DNA of 57,771 bases from NCBI GenBank assembly GCA_017474925.1, contig JAFVGN010000023.1, positions 1 to 57,771 on the forward strand, in the 5' to 3' direction. The stretch is from Prevotella sp. GTDB lineage: Bacteria > Bacteroidota > Bacteroidia > Bacteroidales > Bacteroidaceae. The position numbers and the translations under genes are program-made. Of this stretch, positions 18,949 to 27,791 are shown in pieces; position 1 is the stretch's first letter; the number at the start of each line of letters is the position of its first letter. The notes beneath the pieces were generated by a model. It saw only the letters and a program-made list of their open reading frames with translations, was not told the origin of the DNA and did not search any database.

Positions 18949-19021
18949 TACCTTTGTGCGCGATAACAATAGCATGGCAAGAGAATGTCTCGTGGTGAGA
19001 CGGCTATGCTTAAAAGGATAA
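18949..19021 (+). promoter_or_regulatory. Promoter and 15-codon leader ORF before the transglycosylase gene
   Basis: A TACCTTTG box (about 18949) is followed by a mini-ORF at 18974-19021, MARECLVVRRLCLKG, that ends 4 bp before the next ATG. The leader can fold: GTCTC pairs with GAGAC and the outer GCAT..ATGC closes a larger stem. It could couple or attenuate expression of the downstream gene; whether the peptide is made is unknown. Confidence 0.45.
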
Positions 19022-19025
19022 CACA

Positions 19026-19466
19026 ATGAAAAGAATAGCTAAGATGGCATGCCTTGTAGGCATGATTTTGATGTTAGTTCCGACGAATATGTCAGCAGGA
19101 ACTAAGGAAAAGAAAGGCTCACGATTCGACTGGAATCCCGTTATCGATGCAATTATCGAAGTGGAGAGCGAAGGTAAGGCTGATGCCGTTGACAAGAGCG
19201 GCAAGTCGTGCGGAATCATGCAAATCACGCCAATACTGGTGAAAGAGTGCAACCGCATATTGGAATTGAAGAACAGCGACAAGCGCTACACGATGAAAGA
19301 CCGTTTCAGCGTCAAGAAATCGAAAGAGATGTTCCTCCTCTTCCAGTCGTTTTACAATCCGAAGAACAACGTGGAGCTGGCCATCCGCTCATGGAATGGT
19401 GGCATGCACTACACACGTCGCGGAACTCAAAAGTATTTTGAGAAGGTAATGAGCAAAATGAAATAA
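19026..19466 (+). CDS. Small secreted lytic-transglycosylase-like protein
   Basis: The 146-residue protein has a signal peptide (MKRIAKMACLVGMILMLVPTNMSAG). The core is an SLT-type lysozyme fold, with catalytic Glu in DAIIEVESEGKADAV and the supporting motif GKSCGIMQITP, then NVELAIRSWNGGMHY. It probably cleaves peptidoglycan glycan strands in the periplasm. It is short for the family, holding just the catalytic core. A hairpin terminator follows. Confidence 0.8.
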   Translation: MKRIAKMACLVGMILMLVPTNMSAGTKEKKGSRFDWNPVIDAIIEVESEGKADAVDKSGKSCGIMQITPILVKECNRILELKNSDKRYTMKDRFSVKKSKEMFLLFQSFYNPKNNVELAIRSWNGGMHYTRRGTQKYFEKVMSKMK

Positions 19467-19489
19467 GAAGATATTTCATTCTTATAAGA

Positions 19490-19527
19490 AAAAGAGCGCC
19501 AGGTCGTCAATGACTTGGCGCTCTTTC
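19490..19527 (+). terminator. Terminator of the transglycosylase gene
   Basis: AAAGAGCGCCA pairs with TGGCGCTCTTT (11 bp) and leads into a T-rich stretch. Confidence 0.8.
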
Positions 19528-19689
19528 TATTTAACGGAAAAAAAAGCTCAAATAAATTTGGCTTTTCGCTCATTTTTTCGTAACTTTTGCTCTGCAGAAG
19601 TTCTTTGACCTAAAGGTACAAAGTGTTGCACAAATCCTCCGTCTCGAAAAAAAAGAAACGAGTTTCTTTGTTTTGTGCTCGACTTTTCG

Positions 19690-19697
19690 TAACTTTG
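19690..19697 (+). promoter_or_regulatory. GH3 gene promoter (-7 box)
   Basis: TAACTTTG 32 bp before the ATG. A similar but looser TTCGTAACTTTTGC occurs near 19578, so the gene may have tandem promoters. Confidence 0.55.
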
Positions 19698-19729
19698 CGG
19701 AGGAAACAAGATAATACTACTCACAAAAC

Positions 19730-22048
19730 ATGAAAAAGAACGTACTACTAACTGTACTGCTGACGGCAGTCACTTGGGGCTATGCCCAGAAACCAGCCAT
19801 TCCTCGCGACGCGAAGATGGAAGCAAAGATTGAGAAACAGCTCTCGAAGATGACACTCGACGAGAAAGTAGGCCAGATGCTGGAACTGAACCTGGACATC
19901 ATGGGAAACCGCGATGCCAACGGACAATGGGTGCTGAACGAGGAGATGCTCGACACGACCATCCAGAAGTACAAGATTGGTTCCATCCTGAACGCCCCAG
20001 CCACTCGGGCTGCATCTGTGGAGCAGTGGCAAAAATGGGTGAGGCTGATACAGGAAAAGTCTATGAAGTACATCGGTGTGCCTGATGTCTATGGCTTGGA
20101 TCACAACCACGGTGTAACATATACGCAAGGCGGTACGCTATTCCCCCAGCCTATCAACATGGCAGCATCGTTCAATACGGAGCTGGTACGCATAGGAGCA
20201 GAGATTACCGCCTATGAGAGCCGCGCAGCCAACTGCCCATGGGTTTATAACCCTGTGGTTGACCTGGGCCGCGATGCCCGCTGGCCACGCATCTACGAGA
20301 GCTTTGGCGAGGATGCCGTCGTGAACTCGAAGATGGTGGTGGCTGAGATCCTGGGCTATCAGGGTAGCGATCCTAACAAGATTGACAAGTTCCATGTAGG
20401 TACAAGCACGAAGCACTACTTTGCCTACGGTGCTCCTTGGACTGGCAAGGACCGCACCCCAGCCTATCTGTCGCCGCAGATGCTTCGCGAGAAGTATTTC
20501 GAGCCCTTCAAGCAAGCAGCACTGGCAGGTACGCTGACAATGATGGTAAACTCTGCCAGCATCAATGGCGTTCCCGTCCATGCCAGCTACGAGTATCTGA
20601 CAAAATGGCTGAAAGAGGATTTACAATGGGACGGCATGCTGGTCACCGACTGGGCAGACATCAACAACCTGTTCCAGCGCGAGCATGTGGCTAAGGACAA
20701 GAAGGATGCCATCCGCATCGCCATCAATGCAGGCATCGATATGTCGATGGATCCCTATAGCGTTGATTTCTGCATCCTGCTGAAAGAGCTTGTAGAAGAG
20801 GGACAGGTGAAGATGGAACGTATTGACGATGCCGTGCGTCGCATTCTCCGCTTAAAGTACCGTCTTGGTCTGTTTGACGAGCCCAACACGGGCGGCAAGG
20901 GCTACGAGAAGTTCGGCAGCGAGGAGTTTGCACAGCAGTCGCTGTTGGCAGCCGAAGAGTCTGAGGTGCTGCTGAAGAACGACGGCAACATATTACCGCT
21001 GGGAAAAGGCAAGAAGATTCTGCTGACCGGTCCCAATGCCAACCAGATGCGCTGCCTGAACGGCGGCTGGTCGTACACCTGGCAGGGTTCAAACGCAGAG
21101 GACTTGTCAGAGAAATACAATACGATTTACGAAGCGCTTTGTAACAAATACGGCAAGGAGAACATCATTCTGGAGCAAGGAGTAACCTACAACGAACACG
21201 GTCAATACTACGATGAGAACGAGCCCCAGATAGAAAAAGCTGTTCGTGCAGCAGCCCAGGCCGACGTCATCATTGCCTGCATTGGCGAGAACAGCTATAC
21301 GGAGACCCCAGGAAACCTGACTGACCTCTGGATGTCAGAAAACCAGCGTAATCTGGTCAAGGAGCTGGCCAAGACCGGCAAGCCCATCATAGTGGTGCTC
21401 AATGAAGGACGCCCACGCCTGATGGCCGACATTGAGCCATTGGCAAAGGCCGTGGTTCACGTCTTCCTGCCAGGCAACTACGGTGCCGACGCACTGGCTA
21501 ACCTGCTGAGTGGCGACGCCAATTTCTCTGCCAAAATGCCATACACCTACCCCAAGGAAATAAACTCGCTGAACACATACGACTACAAGGTCAGCGAGGA
21601 AGTAGGAACAATGGCCGGTGCTTACAACTACGACGCCAAGGTCAGTCTGCAATGGCCTTTCGGTTACGGATTGTCGTACACAACCTACGAATATGCCAAT
21701 CTGCGAGTTGACAAGCAGCAATTCACGGCTGACGACGTGCTGACCGTCAGCGTGGACGTCAAGAACACAGGCAGCCGTGCAGGCAAGGAAGCCGTCCTGC
21801 TTTATTCAAGCGACCTCGTTGCCAGCATCGTACCTGACAACAAGCGCCTGCGCGACTTTGCGAAGATTGCCCTGCAACCTGGCGAGACGAAGACTGTCAC
21901 CTTCCAGCTGCCCGCCAAGAGTCTTGCCTTTGTTGGTGCCGACTGCCGCTGGACTTTGGAAGAAGGCGACTTTACGTTAACGGTAGGACGACTGACGCAA
22001 AACATCACATGTACCCAGACAAAGGTTTGGGATACGCCAAACATCTGA
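19730..22048 (+). CDS. Glycoside hydrolase family 3 beta-glycosidase
   Basis: The 772-residue protein has a signal peptide ([20 protein letters not shown]). The GH3 N-terminal barrel carries [20 protein letters not shown], the KHYFAYG motif, and the nucleophile Asp in GMLVTDWAD (D307). The C-terminal alpha/beta domain ([27 protein letters not shown]) supplies the acid/base, and a fibronectin-III-like domain ends the protein ([12 protein letters not shown] ... [15 protein letters not shown]). It probably releases glucose or xylose from beta-linked oligosaccharides in the periplasm. It is monocistronic. Confidence 0.93.
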   Translation: MKKNVLLTVLLTAVTWGYAQKPAIPRDAKMEAKIEKQLSKMTLDEKVGQMLELNLDIMGNRDANGQWVLNEEMLDTTIQKYKIGSILNAPATRAASVEQWQKWVRLIQEKSMKYIGVPDVYGLDHNHGVTYTQGGTLFPQPINMAASFNTELVRIGAEITAYESRAANCPWVYNPVVDLGRDARWPRIYESFGEDAVVNSKMVVAEILGYQGSDPNKIDKFHVGTSTKHYFAYGAPWTGKDRTPAYLSPQMLREKYFEPFKQAALAGTLTMMVNSASINGVPVHASYEYLTKWLKEDLQWDGMLVTDWADINNLFQREHVAKDKKDAIRIAINAGIDMSMDPYSVDFCILLKELVEEGQVKMERIDDAVRRILRLKYRLGLFDEPNTGGKGYEKFGSEEFAQQSLLAAEESEVLLKNDGNILPLGKGKKILLTGPNANQMRCLNGGWSYTWQGSNAEDLSEKYNTIYEALCNKYGKENIILEQGVTYNEHGQYYDENEPQIEKAVRAAAQADVIIACIGENSYTETPGNLTDLWMSENQRNLVKELAKTGKPIIVVLNEGRPRLMADIEPLAKAVVHVFLPGNYGADALANLLSGDANFSAKMPYTYPKEINSLNTYDYKVSEEVGTMAGAYNYDAKVSLQWPFGYGLSYTTYEYANLRVDKQQFTADDVLTVSVDVKNTGSRAGKEAVLLYSSDLVASIVPDNKRLRDFAKIALQPGETKTVTFQLPAKSLAFVGADCRWTLEEGDFTLTVGRLTQNITCTQTKVWDTPNI

Positions 22049-22070
22049 TGACCGCACGATGATTACATAA

Positions 22071-22110
22071 AGACAGGCTACTGTTCCGATTGGGAAACAG
22101 TAGCCTGTCT
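22071..22110. terminator. Bidirectional terminator between GH3 and fabG genes
   Basis: AGACAGGCTACTGTT pairs with AACAGTAGCCTGTCT, a 15-bp perfect stem between convergent genes. Confidence 0.8.
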
Positions 22111-22125
22111 TGTAAATAGAGGGAA

Positions 22126-22863
22126 TTACATATTCATGCCGCCATCGACCTGAATAACCTGTCCGCTGACGTAACTGGACATATCGCTGGCAAGGAACGT
22201 TGCCACGTTGGCAATGTCCTCAACCTGACCACCACGACGCAGAGGAATCTTGTTGATCCACTCCTTGCGAATGTCGTCAGGCAATGCCTGGGTCATGGCC
22301 GTATCAATAAAGCCCGGGGCAATGGCATTGGCACGAATACCCTTCGGTCCCATCTCCTGACCGATAGACTTGGCCAACGCTATCAGACCTGCCTTCGATG
22401 CTGCATAGTTGGCCTGTCCGGCATTACCGTGAACACCGACGACAGAGGCCATGTTGATGATGCTGCCGCCACGCTGGCGCATCATCACGGGAACACAGGC
22501 GTGAATGAAGTTGAATGCCGACTTCAGGTTAACTGCAATCACGGCATCCCATTGCTGCTCAGTCATGCGCAGCATCAGGCCGTCCTTCGTAATGCCTGCA
22601 TTGTTCACCAGGATATCAATACTTCCGAACTCTTCCTTGACAGCCTTCACGACTTCCTCAGTCTGAGCAAAGTCTGCAGCGTTCGAAGCATAGCTCTTTG
22701 CCTTAACACCTTTGGCGGCAATCTCCTTCTCTGTTTCTTCGTTTACCTCAAGGTCGGTGAACGCAATGTTGGCACCTTCCTCTGCAAATTTCAACGCGAT
22801 AGCTTTTCCGATACCACGTGCAGCACCAGTAATAAGCGCTGTCTTACCTTCTAATAATCCCAT
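22126..22863 (-). CDS. fabG: 3-oxoacyl-ACP reductase FabG
   Basis: An NADPH-dependent short-chain dehydrogenase of fatty acid elongation. The 245 residues show TGAARGIGKAIA (cofactor loop), NNAGITKDGLMLRM, catalytic Ser and YxxxK in NMASVVGVHGNAGQANYAASKAGLI, and the C-terminal YVSGQVIQVDGGM. It lies 46 bp downstream of the TetR gene in the same direction, so TetR may control it. Confidence 0.93.
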   Translation of the reverse strand: MGLLEGKTALITGAARGIGKAIALKFAEEGANIAFTDLEVNEETEKEIAAKGVKAKSYASNAADFAQTEEVVKAVKEEFGSIDILVNNAGITKDGLMLRMTEQQWDAVIAVNLKSAFNFIHACVPVMMRQRGGSIINMASVVGVHGNAGQANYAASKAGLIALAKSIGQEMGPKGIRANAIAPGFIDTAMTQALPDDIRKEWINKIPLRRGGQVEDIANVATFLASDMSSYVSGQVIQVDGGMNM

Positions 22864-22909
22864 AATCGTTTTGTTGTTATTAAAATCTATTATTCGTTGT
22901 CAATTATAC

Positions 22910-23500
22910 TCATCGTCTGCCCTTTCCCAGCGCACCATACACGAACTTGGCCACCTGCGGCTTCGTATCCTCTTCCTTCATACCATGCGCTATACGCCCG
23001 TAAATATAAGGTACTTCAAGACCCTTGATACAATAATGGGTGATGTCGGCCACCAAGTCAACATTGTCTATGTCGAACTCGCCGTCTTCCTTGCCTTCAC
23101 GGAACACCTTGCGGAAAAGTTCTATTTCTGCATCATCAAAATTCTTCCGGACTTTCTCTACCATCCAGATATTGCGAAAAAACTCAGCACGTAGATTGCC
23201 GTTACGTACCACCGTCTCGCGTATCATACTCAGGTGCATATATATCAGCTCAATAATCTTCTCCTGAGGTGGAATACGCTTTGCAGCAACCTCGTCCAAC
23301 TTGTCTGACAACCGTTCCAACTCGCTTTCGATGACGGCAAAATAAATATCCTCTTTCGACTTAAAGTAAGTATACAACGTACGGCGGCCTTTGCCTGAAG
23401 ACGATGCAATATCATTCATCGTCGTATTTTCAAGCCCGTTCTTGGCAAAAAGTTGACGGGCAACATCCACCAGTTTCTGTCGTGTCTTCGATACTGACAT
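22910..23500 (-). CDS. TetR/AcrR-family transcriptional regulator
   Basis: The 196-residue protein has an N-terminal TetR helix-turn-helix (RQKLVDVARQLFAKNGLENT, then TMNDIASSSGKGRRTLYTYFKSKEDIY). The C-terminal ligand-binding half is helical. Co-directional with fabG, so it may sense an acyl ligand and regulate fatty acid synthesis; this is inferred from context only. A candidate operator lies in its leader. Confidence 0.88.
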   Translation of the reverse strand: MSVSKTRQKLVDVARQLFAKNGLENTTMNDIASSSGKGRRTLYTYFKSKEDIYFAVIESELERLSDKLDEVAAKRIPPQEKIIELIYMHLSMIRETVVRNGNLRAEFFRNIWMVEKVRKNFDDAEIELFRKVFREGKEDGEFDIDNVDLVADITHYCIKGLEVPYIYGRIAHGMKEEDTKPQVAKFVYGALGKGRR

Positions 23501-23530
23501 AGTTCTTAACCTCCCAAATTATTTCGTCAT

Positions 23531-23560
23531 TGCACATAACAAATACGGTGTGCAAAATTA
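23531..23560 (-). promoter_or_regulatory. TetR gene promoter with candidate operator
   Basis: Minus-strand TAATTTTGCA (23551-23560) overlaps a perfect inverted repeat, TGCACA-N12-TGTGCA (23531-23554), placed between the -7 box and the start codon. That is a typical position for autorepression. Confidence 0.45.
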
Positions 23561-23664
23561 AGAAATAATGTTGAAACCTGCAAATTTTTCCTGCCTAAAT
23601 GTTCAAAAAATCCCAAATTTCAGCAAAAGTGAAGCAAATATTTGGCTAATTAAAAAAAATGTTG

Positions 23665-23672
23665 TAACTTTG
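23665..23672 (+). promoter_or_regulatory. Initiator tRNA promoter
   Basis: TAACTTTG followed by CACCCGC, the same downstream sequence as at tRNA-Phe. Confidence 0.65.
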
Positions 23673-23695
23673 CACCCGCTTAAAAGAAATAACAT

Positions 23696-23768
23696 CGCGG
23701 AGTGGAGCAGTTGGTAGCTCGCCAGGCTCATAACCTGGAGGTCGCATGTTCGAGTCCTGCCTCCGCAA
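23696..23768 (+). tRNA. Initiator tRNA-fMet (CAT)
   Basis: A 73-nt cloverleaf with anticodon loop CTCATAA. The first acceptor pair is a C1-A72 mismatch (CGCGGAG against CTCCGCA), the hallmark of bacterial initiator tRNA, and the D-loop matches (AGCAGTTGGTAGCTCG). No CCA is encoded. Confidence 0.93.
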
Positions 23769-23773
23769 CAACG

Positions 23774-23801
23774 AAGTCCGATTTTTCATCGGACTTTTTT
23801 T
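23774..23801 (+). terminator. Terminator after tRNA-fMet
   Basis: AAGTCCGAT pairs with ATCGGACTT, followed by a T run. Confidence 0.75.
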
Positions 23802-23806
23802 GTTGT

Positions 23807-23894
23807 GGCAGGGCTCGACATGCTCCCGGTCGCAGTTCTTTGACCAAGGTCAAAGCGTTTGCAAGCAAACGATGACAAGTCCTGCCTCCGCAAC
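23807..23894. repeat. Inverted and direct partial copies of the tRNA-fMet 3' end with two hairpins
   Basis: From 23807, GGCAGGGCTCGACATGC resembles the reverse complement of the tRNA T-arm and 3' end. Two abutting perfect hairpins with AA centres follow (23838-23855 and 23856-23871). Then 17 bases identical to the tRNA 3' end and the next base (AGTCCTGCCTCCGCAAC; original 23753-23769) recur at 23878-23894. A second terminator (GCAGCCC/GGGCTGC, 23898-23921) follows. This may be a decayed second tRNA gene or a scar of site-specific integration. Confidence 0.6.
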
Positions 23895-23923
23895 TATAGC
23901 AGCCCGTTGGGCTGCTTTTTTGG

Positions 23924-24982
23924 CTATTCGTAATGCCTTATTCTCACGTCGATGCCGTCAGCCTTGAGCTGTGCGGGCACGCTTGTGATGTAGGTCTGCC
24001 CGTAGTGATAAGGGAAAAGAACCTTCGGCTTCACAATCCTTGCAGCCTTTACCAGCTGATCGGTGGTCATCGTATAAGGCTGGTTGCAGGGTAGGAAAGC
24101 GATGTCGATATCCTTGACAGACTCCATTTCCGGAATATCCTCCGTATCACCGGCAATATAGATTCTGAGCCCGTCAAGGGTCAGTATATAGCCATTGTCG
24201 CGTCCTTTGGGATGGAACTGCTGACGCCCCTCCGTCGTGTTATAGGCGGGGACGGCCTCCACCGTAAAGTCGTCGGCAATTTTCAGCACATCACCATTTG
24301 CCATCACCTCGCCTGCGCCATACATATCAGCACACCGCTTATTGGTGACAAGACGCGTCTTATTGTTCGACAGCACCCTCAGGGCAGCCTGGTCGAAGTG
24401 GTCGCCATGCTCATGGGTAACAAAGATGTAGTCGGCTTTGGGCAACTTGGTACAGTCTATCACCTTGGCGCCCAACTTGGTCACAGGATCAATCTCTATC
24501 TCCTTGCCGTCATACTCAATCCTGATACTGGCATGCACCAGCGCATGGAACTTGACAATCTTGCCGCTGCTGGTCTTGAACAAATCGACTTCATACATGT
24601 CGGTAGATACCGGTTTGCCTTCGTTTTTCCAAGCCAGGATGCCACCTTTCAGATTAAAGCATTGATAGCCCTCGTTTGCAAGCCTGCCCGCAGCACTGGC
24701 TGAACGTCGACCACTTCTGCAATAGACGGCAATCTTCTTGTCCAATGGCAGGACAGCCTTCGCTTTCTCCATGAAATCGTTCTTTCCCTGGTCTATGTGG
24801 ACAGCACCCTCGATATGTCCCTCGGCATATTCATCTGCCGTACGGACATCAAGGATGACAGTACCTGCGACATCGTCCACTAACATCGAGAACCACTCCA
24901 CATCTGCATTTTCAAAATTCTTTTGGCCGCAAGCCGTTGACAACCCAAGCGTAGCCAGTAAACAGGTGATGATCTTTTTCAT
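23924..24982 (-). CDS. Lipoprotein: rhodanese domain fused to metallo-beta-lactamase-fold domain
   Basis: The 352-residue protein has a lipobox ending LSTAC (C18). Residues 30-130 are a rhodanese domain with the active-site loop CRSGRRS (C88), and the rest is a UlaG-like metal-dependent hydrolase (THEHGDHFDQAAL, YIAGDTED, FPYHYGQT). Rhodanese-MBL fusions in persulfide dioxygenases have the domains in the opposite order and another MBL subtype, so sulfur metabolism is not assured. It is probably anchored in the envelope. Confidence 0.8.
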   Translation of the reverse strand: MKKIITCLLATLGLSTACGQKNFENADVEWFSMLVDDVAGTVILDVRTADEYAEGHIEGAVHIDQGKNDFMEKAKAVLPLDKKIAVYCRSGRRSASAAGRLANEGYQCFNLKGGILAWKNEGKPVSTDMYEVDLFKTSSGKIVKFHALVHASIRIEYDGKEIEIDPVTKLGAKVIDCTKLPKADYIFVTHEHGDHFDQAALRVLSNNKTRLVTNKRCADMYGAGEVMANGDVLKIADDFTVEAVPAYNTTEGRQQFHPKGRDNGYILTLDGLRIYIAGDTEDIPEMESVKDIDIAFLPCNQPYTMTTDQLVKAARIVKPKVLFPYHYGQTYITSVPAQLKADGIDVRIRHYE

Positions 24983-25284
24983 ATTTGCTCTGTTTTTAGA
25001 TTTTCATTTGGCAAAGTAACGCAAAAATATCGAAAACCGAGCCATTTCCCTTCTTAAAAATCAATAAAAGTTAAAGAATCATCAATCATTCTTCATCATC
25101 CCTCCTACATCAGCACTCATTTTGACCTAATAGTCTAATCATAATTTCTAATTCCTAATTTCTAATTCCTAATTTTGTGCTGATCCCTCCCTTCTCTCCT
25201 ATCGCCACCGTAATCGCTTTTGTTTCAAGATTTTAGATACGGGAGAGATTTTTTTCATCTCTCCCGCATCTCTCCCGTCAAGCC
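24983..25284. other. Intergenic with tandem AT-rich repeats and hairpins
   Basis: No gene is seen. Alternating CTAATTC/CTAATTT units lie at about 25145-25176, enclosed by TCAGCAC (25110-25116) and GTGCTGA (25177-25183). At 25239-25278 ACGGGAGAGAT can pair with either of two ATCTCTCCCG copies, a probable terminator of the VapE-like gene. Confidence 0.6.
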
Positions 25285-26526
25285 TCATGCCACCTTCAAG
25301 GGGACTGCCTCGTAGTAGGCCACGTGTGAGTGTTCCTTGTGGTTGAAGCCAAGCGCTGAAATGGTCTTTCCGAGCTTCACCTTGTTGCCGATGGTGTTCT
25401 GTAGCGACGGATAGTCATTCTGCATGATGCTGATGATCTCGTCACAGTTCATCGTCCTCACCACCTCACCCTCGCGAGGCCGACGGAAGCAGGCCATAAA
25501 CATCTCGCCCAGGTCCTTCTTCTCCATGAACTCCTGGTTCAGTTGCTGAATGCGGGCCACCTCCTGATTGTTGAACCAGTAGGGTGCCTTCTGTTCCAGC
25601 AACTCATACCTCAGCTGAGCATACAGCTGACCGTAGTTAATGTCGCCCGTGTTGTCAATCATCCGTCCGTCAGGAATCATGATGCAGATGTAACGGCGCG
25701 AACCCGTGACGTCCTTCAGCGGATGGCGATTGTTGGTGGTTGCCACAAACGACGCAAAACGCGTACGGTCCTCCTGCGCCCGTCCGAAGATGGGACGTCC
25801 GTTCACCTTACTGACCGACAGCGTCTGTTTCAGCGATGACTGCTGGGAAGGGCGGATGGCATCGAGTTCGTCCAGGTTAACGAAGAGATTATTCGTCAGC
25901 GCCATATCCTTGTCAAACTTGTTCGATAGGTTCAGGTGGTCCAGATAGTACTCACGCAGCTGTTGGGGCAGCAGCCTGCGTACGAAGGTCGTCTTGCCAC
26001 AGCCCTGCGCCCCAATCAGCGTAGGCACACACTCGTTGCCGTGCAGCATGTCCATCTGCATCCAGTGGGCCACGGCCGATCGCAGCCAGATGGTCAGGTA
26101 GTTCAGTTGCTCAGACGTGATGCCAGGAATGCGTTCGAAGATGCTGGCGATGTGGTTCTCGCCATCCCACTTGGGCAGGCTGTCCAGAAATTCCAGAACA
26201 GGATTGTGCTCTGGCACCTCCTCCGACTGCACATACTCTGTAATCTCCGTCTTCGGACTACCCTTTTCGAGCACCTGTTCGCGCTTGGCACGAATCACGA
26301 TGCTGTTAAGGGCAGCCTGCGTCAGCGGCCTGAAATCCAAATCAGCCTCTTTCGAGGCGCTTGAGAGAGATGCCCCAGTTCCCTTGGGCATAATTGCAAA
26401 CTCTACCTTCCCGTTCAGAACGTTCCTGCGGAAGCGGTAGTTCTCGTTGAGGAACAGCTCGATGACGAGCGTTGCCTCCTGTGAGGCAGCGAGTGCCTCA
26501 CCATTGTTGATCATGTTCTTGTCCAT
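25285..26526 (-). CDS. VapE/D5-like ATPase (virulence-associated E family)
   Basis: A 413-residue P-loop ATPase. Walker A is GAQGCGKTT (about residues 172-180), Walker B is LFVNLDELD (214-222) and a later TTNNRHPLKDVTGSRRY is typical of VapE/D5 helicase-like proteins. A C-terminal winged-helix-like part ends GFNHKEHSHVAYYEAVP. Relatives are replicative helicases of phages, satellites and mobile islands, and here the primase half is absent. The start at 26526 is chosen because a TACCTTTGCA box lies at 26560-26569. Tandem repeats flank it on both sides. Confidence 0.82.
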   Translation of the reverse strand: MDKNMINNGEALAASQEATLVIELFLNENYRFRRNVLNGKVEFAIMPKGTGASLSSASKEADLDFRPLTQAALNSIVIRAKREQVLEKGSPKTEITEYVQSEEVPEHNPVLEFLDSLPKWDGENHIASIFERIPGITSEQLNYLTIWLRSAVAHWMQMDMLHGNECVPTLIGAQGCGKTTFVRRLLPQQLREYYLDHLNLSNKFDKDMALTNNLFVNLDELDAIRPSQQSSLKQTLSVSKVNGRPIFGRAQEDRTRFASFVATTNNRHPLKDVTGSRRYICIMIPDGRMIDNTGDINYGQLYAQLRYELLEQKAPYWFNNQEVARIQQLNQEFMEKKDLGEMFMACFRRPREGEVVRTMNCDEIISIMQNDYPSLQNTIGNKVKLGKTISALGFNHKEHSHVAYYEAVPLKVA

Positions 26527-26640
26527 AAATATGTTTTTCAAAAAGATTATTAATTCGTATGCAAAGGTACAAAAAATATTCCAATCCTGCAAGTTTTCAC
26601 CCCAAAAATTTGCAAAATAATTTCAATTGTTAAAATCAAA

Positions 26641-26770
26641 TTCATAACACCCGACGGGAGAGTCGACGGGAGTGTTATGGGAGGGATGACAGGAGAGATG
26701 AGGGGAGAGATGAAAAACGTAGAATCCCTTTATTTAAAGGCTTTTCCGCTATCCGACGGGAGAGATGGGC
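26641..26770. repeat. GGGAGAGATG-type repeats upstream of the VapE-like gene
   Basis: Variants of (GAC)GGGAGAGATG occur about six times between 26653 and 26767. The same motif forms the hairpin on the other side of the gene (25239-25278). Confidence 0.55.
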
Positions 26771-26779
26771 ACTTTCTCA

Positions 26780-26884
26780 ATAACGCGGCATTAATTTAAA
26801 ATACTGCGGCATTAATTTTCAATACTGCGGCAGTATTTTTCAATAAGGCTGCCTTAATTTCTGATAACCCCGCCTTAATTGCGT
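26780..26884. repeat. Five exact 21-bp tandem units (iteron-like)
   Basis: Units begin at 26780, 26801, 26822, 26843 and 26864. The type unit is ATACTGCGGCATTAATTTTC plus A; each has ATAA or ATAC, a GC-rich centre (GCGGC or GCCGC-like) and TTAATT or TATTTT. Unit 3 is itself palindromic (AATACTGC/GCAGTATT). The array lies between the VapE-like gene and the phosphoribosyltransferase promoter. No ORF covers it. Confidence 0.8.
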
Positions 26885-26951
26885 CCCTTATTTGCGTCTT
26901 ATATGCGTCACACTTTTTTTCCTAAATCCTTTTTCTTTCAGAAAAAAGTTG

Positions 26952-26959
26952 TATCTTTG
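26952..26959 (+). promoter_or_regulatory. Promoter (-7 box) of the phosphoribosyltransferase-like gene
   Basis: TATCTTTG 19 bp before the ATG at 26979. Confidence 0.6.
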
Positions 26960-26978
26960 CAAACGAAAATATATCGAT

Positions 26979-27779
26979 ATGGGTGTAACATTCGACGATA
27001 CAGAGAAAAAGTTTGTGTTCGATTTCGAGCATGATGGCGCTGAAGACATTGTCAGTCTGACTGGTGATGGCTATCAGGTAGAGGCATTCGGCAAATGCTT
27101 CTACTATGGTTATGAATTCTCTGATCAGGTAGAAAGTTCAGTACGTACTGCTTTTATTAAATATGTAAAATTCACAGAGGCGTTACAAGACACACCTGAC
27201 TTGACGAATTTCATTAAGAAAGCCATTGATAATCTCGACAAGCATATCAATCTGTTCAATTATGATTTGGTCGTCATGCCAGAATCATCGAGTAAGGTGA
27301 ACCAATATATGTTGCGCTATATCTACAGGTTTGCACAGCCTACCCTGAGAAAGATGGAATTGGTGAAAGCACTTCCATCAAACATATCGTTCGACATGGA
27401 TGGCTTTGAACAGTCGTATCTGAACGACGTGCTAGAGAATGGACGGCCCCGTTATACTGAAACTCAGAAAGAAGAAGTCAGGCAGTCTATCAACAAGATG
27501 CTTGATCTCATTCACCAAAAAGACTATTTCACCATAGCAAAGGACGTTAAGAAAAGCCGTTTCCGCCCCTATATGATTCAGTTTCTGAAGTTTGCTTCAG
27601 AAGCCGACAAAGAGCTTTATGCAACGATCCGGAAACAGAACGTGTTGGTAATTGACGATGTGACCACCAGCGGCTCGACCCTTAACGAAATCCTTCGTTC
27701 CCTTCGAATAGTCAATGATGACAACAACATCACCATTTTCAGCCTCTTAGGACGCAAGGATCTGATGGCTGATTCTTAA
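26979..27779 (+). CDS. Phosphoribosyltransferase-like protein
   Basis: The 266-residue protein carries the PRPP-binding motif VLVIDDVTTSGST (222-234) of type I phosphoribosyltransferases. The N-terminal 200 residues are not recognisable but contain a conserved-looking VVMPESSSKVNQYML, so it is not a plain purine or pyrimidine enzyme. Its position beside the VapE-like ATPase and the repeat array suggests an accessory module; defence islands and conjugative elements carry orphan proteins of this kind. The start follows a TATCTTTG box. Substrate unknown. Confidence 0.65.
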   Translation: MGVTFDDTEKKFVFDFEHDGAEDIVSLTGDGYQVEAFGKCFYYGYEFSDQVESSVRTAFIKYVKFTEALQDTPDLTNFIKKAIDNLDKHINLFNYDLVVMPESSSKVNQYMLRYIYRFAQPTLRKMELVKALPSNISFDMDGFEQSYLNDVLENGRPRYTETQKEEVRQSINKMLDLIHQKDYFTIAKDVKKSRFRPYMIQFLKFASEADKELYATIRKQNVLVIDDVTTSGSTLNEILRSLRIVNDDNNITIFSLLGRKDLMADS

Positions 27780-27791
27780 ACTCTTTGACCT

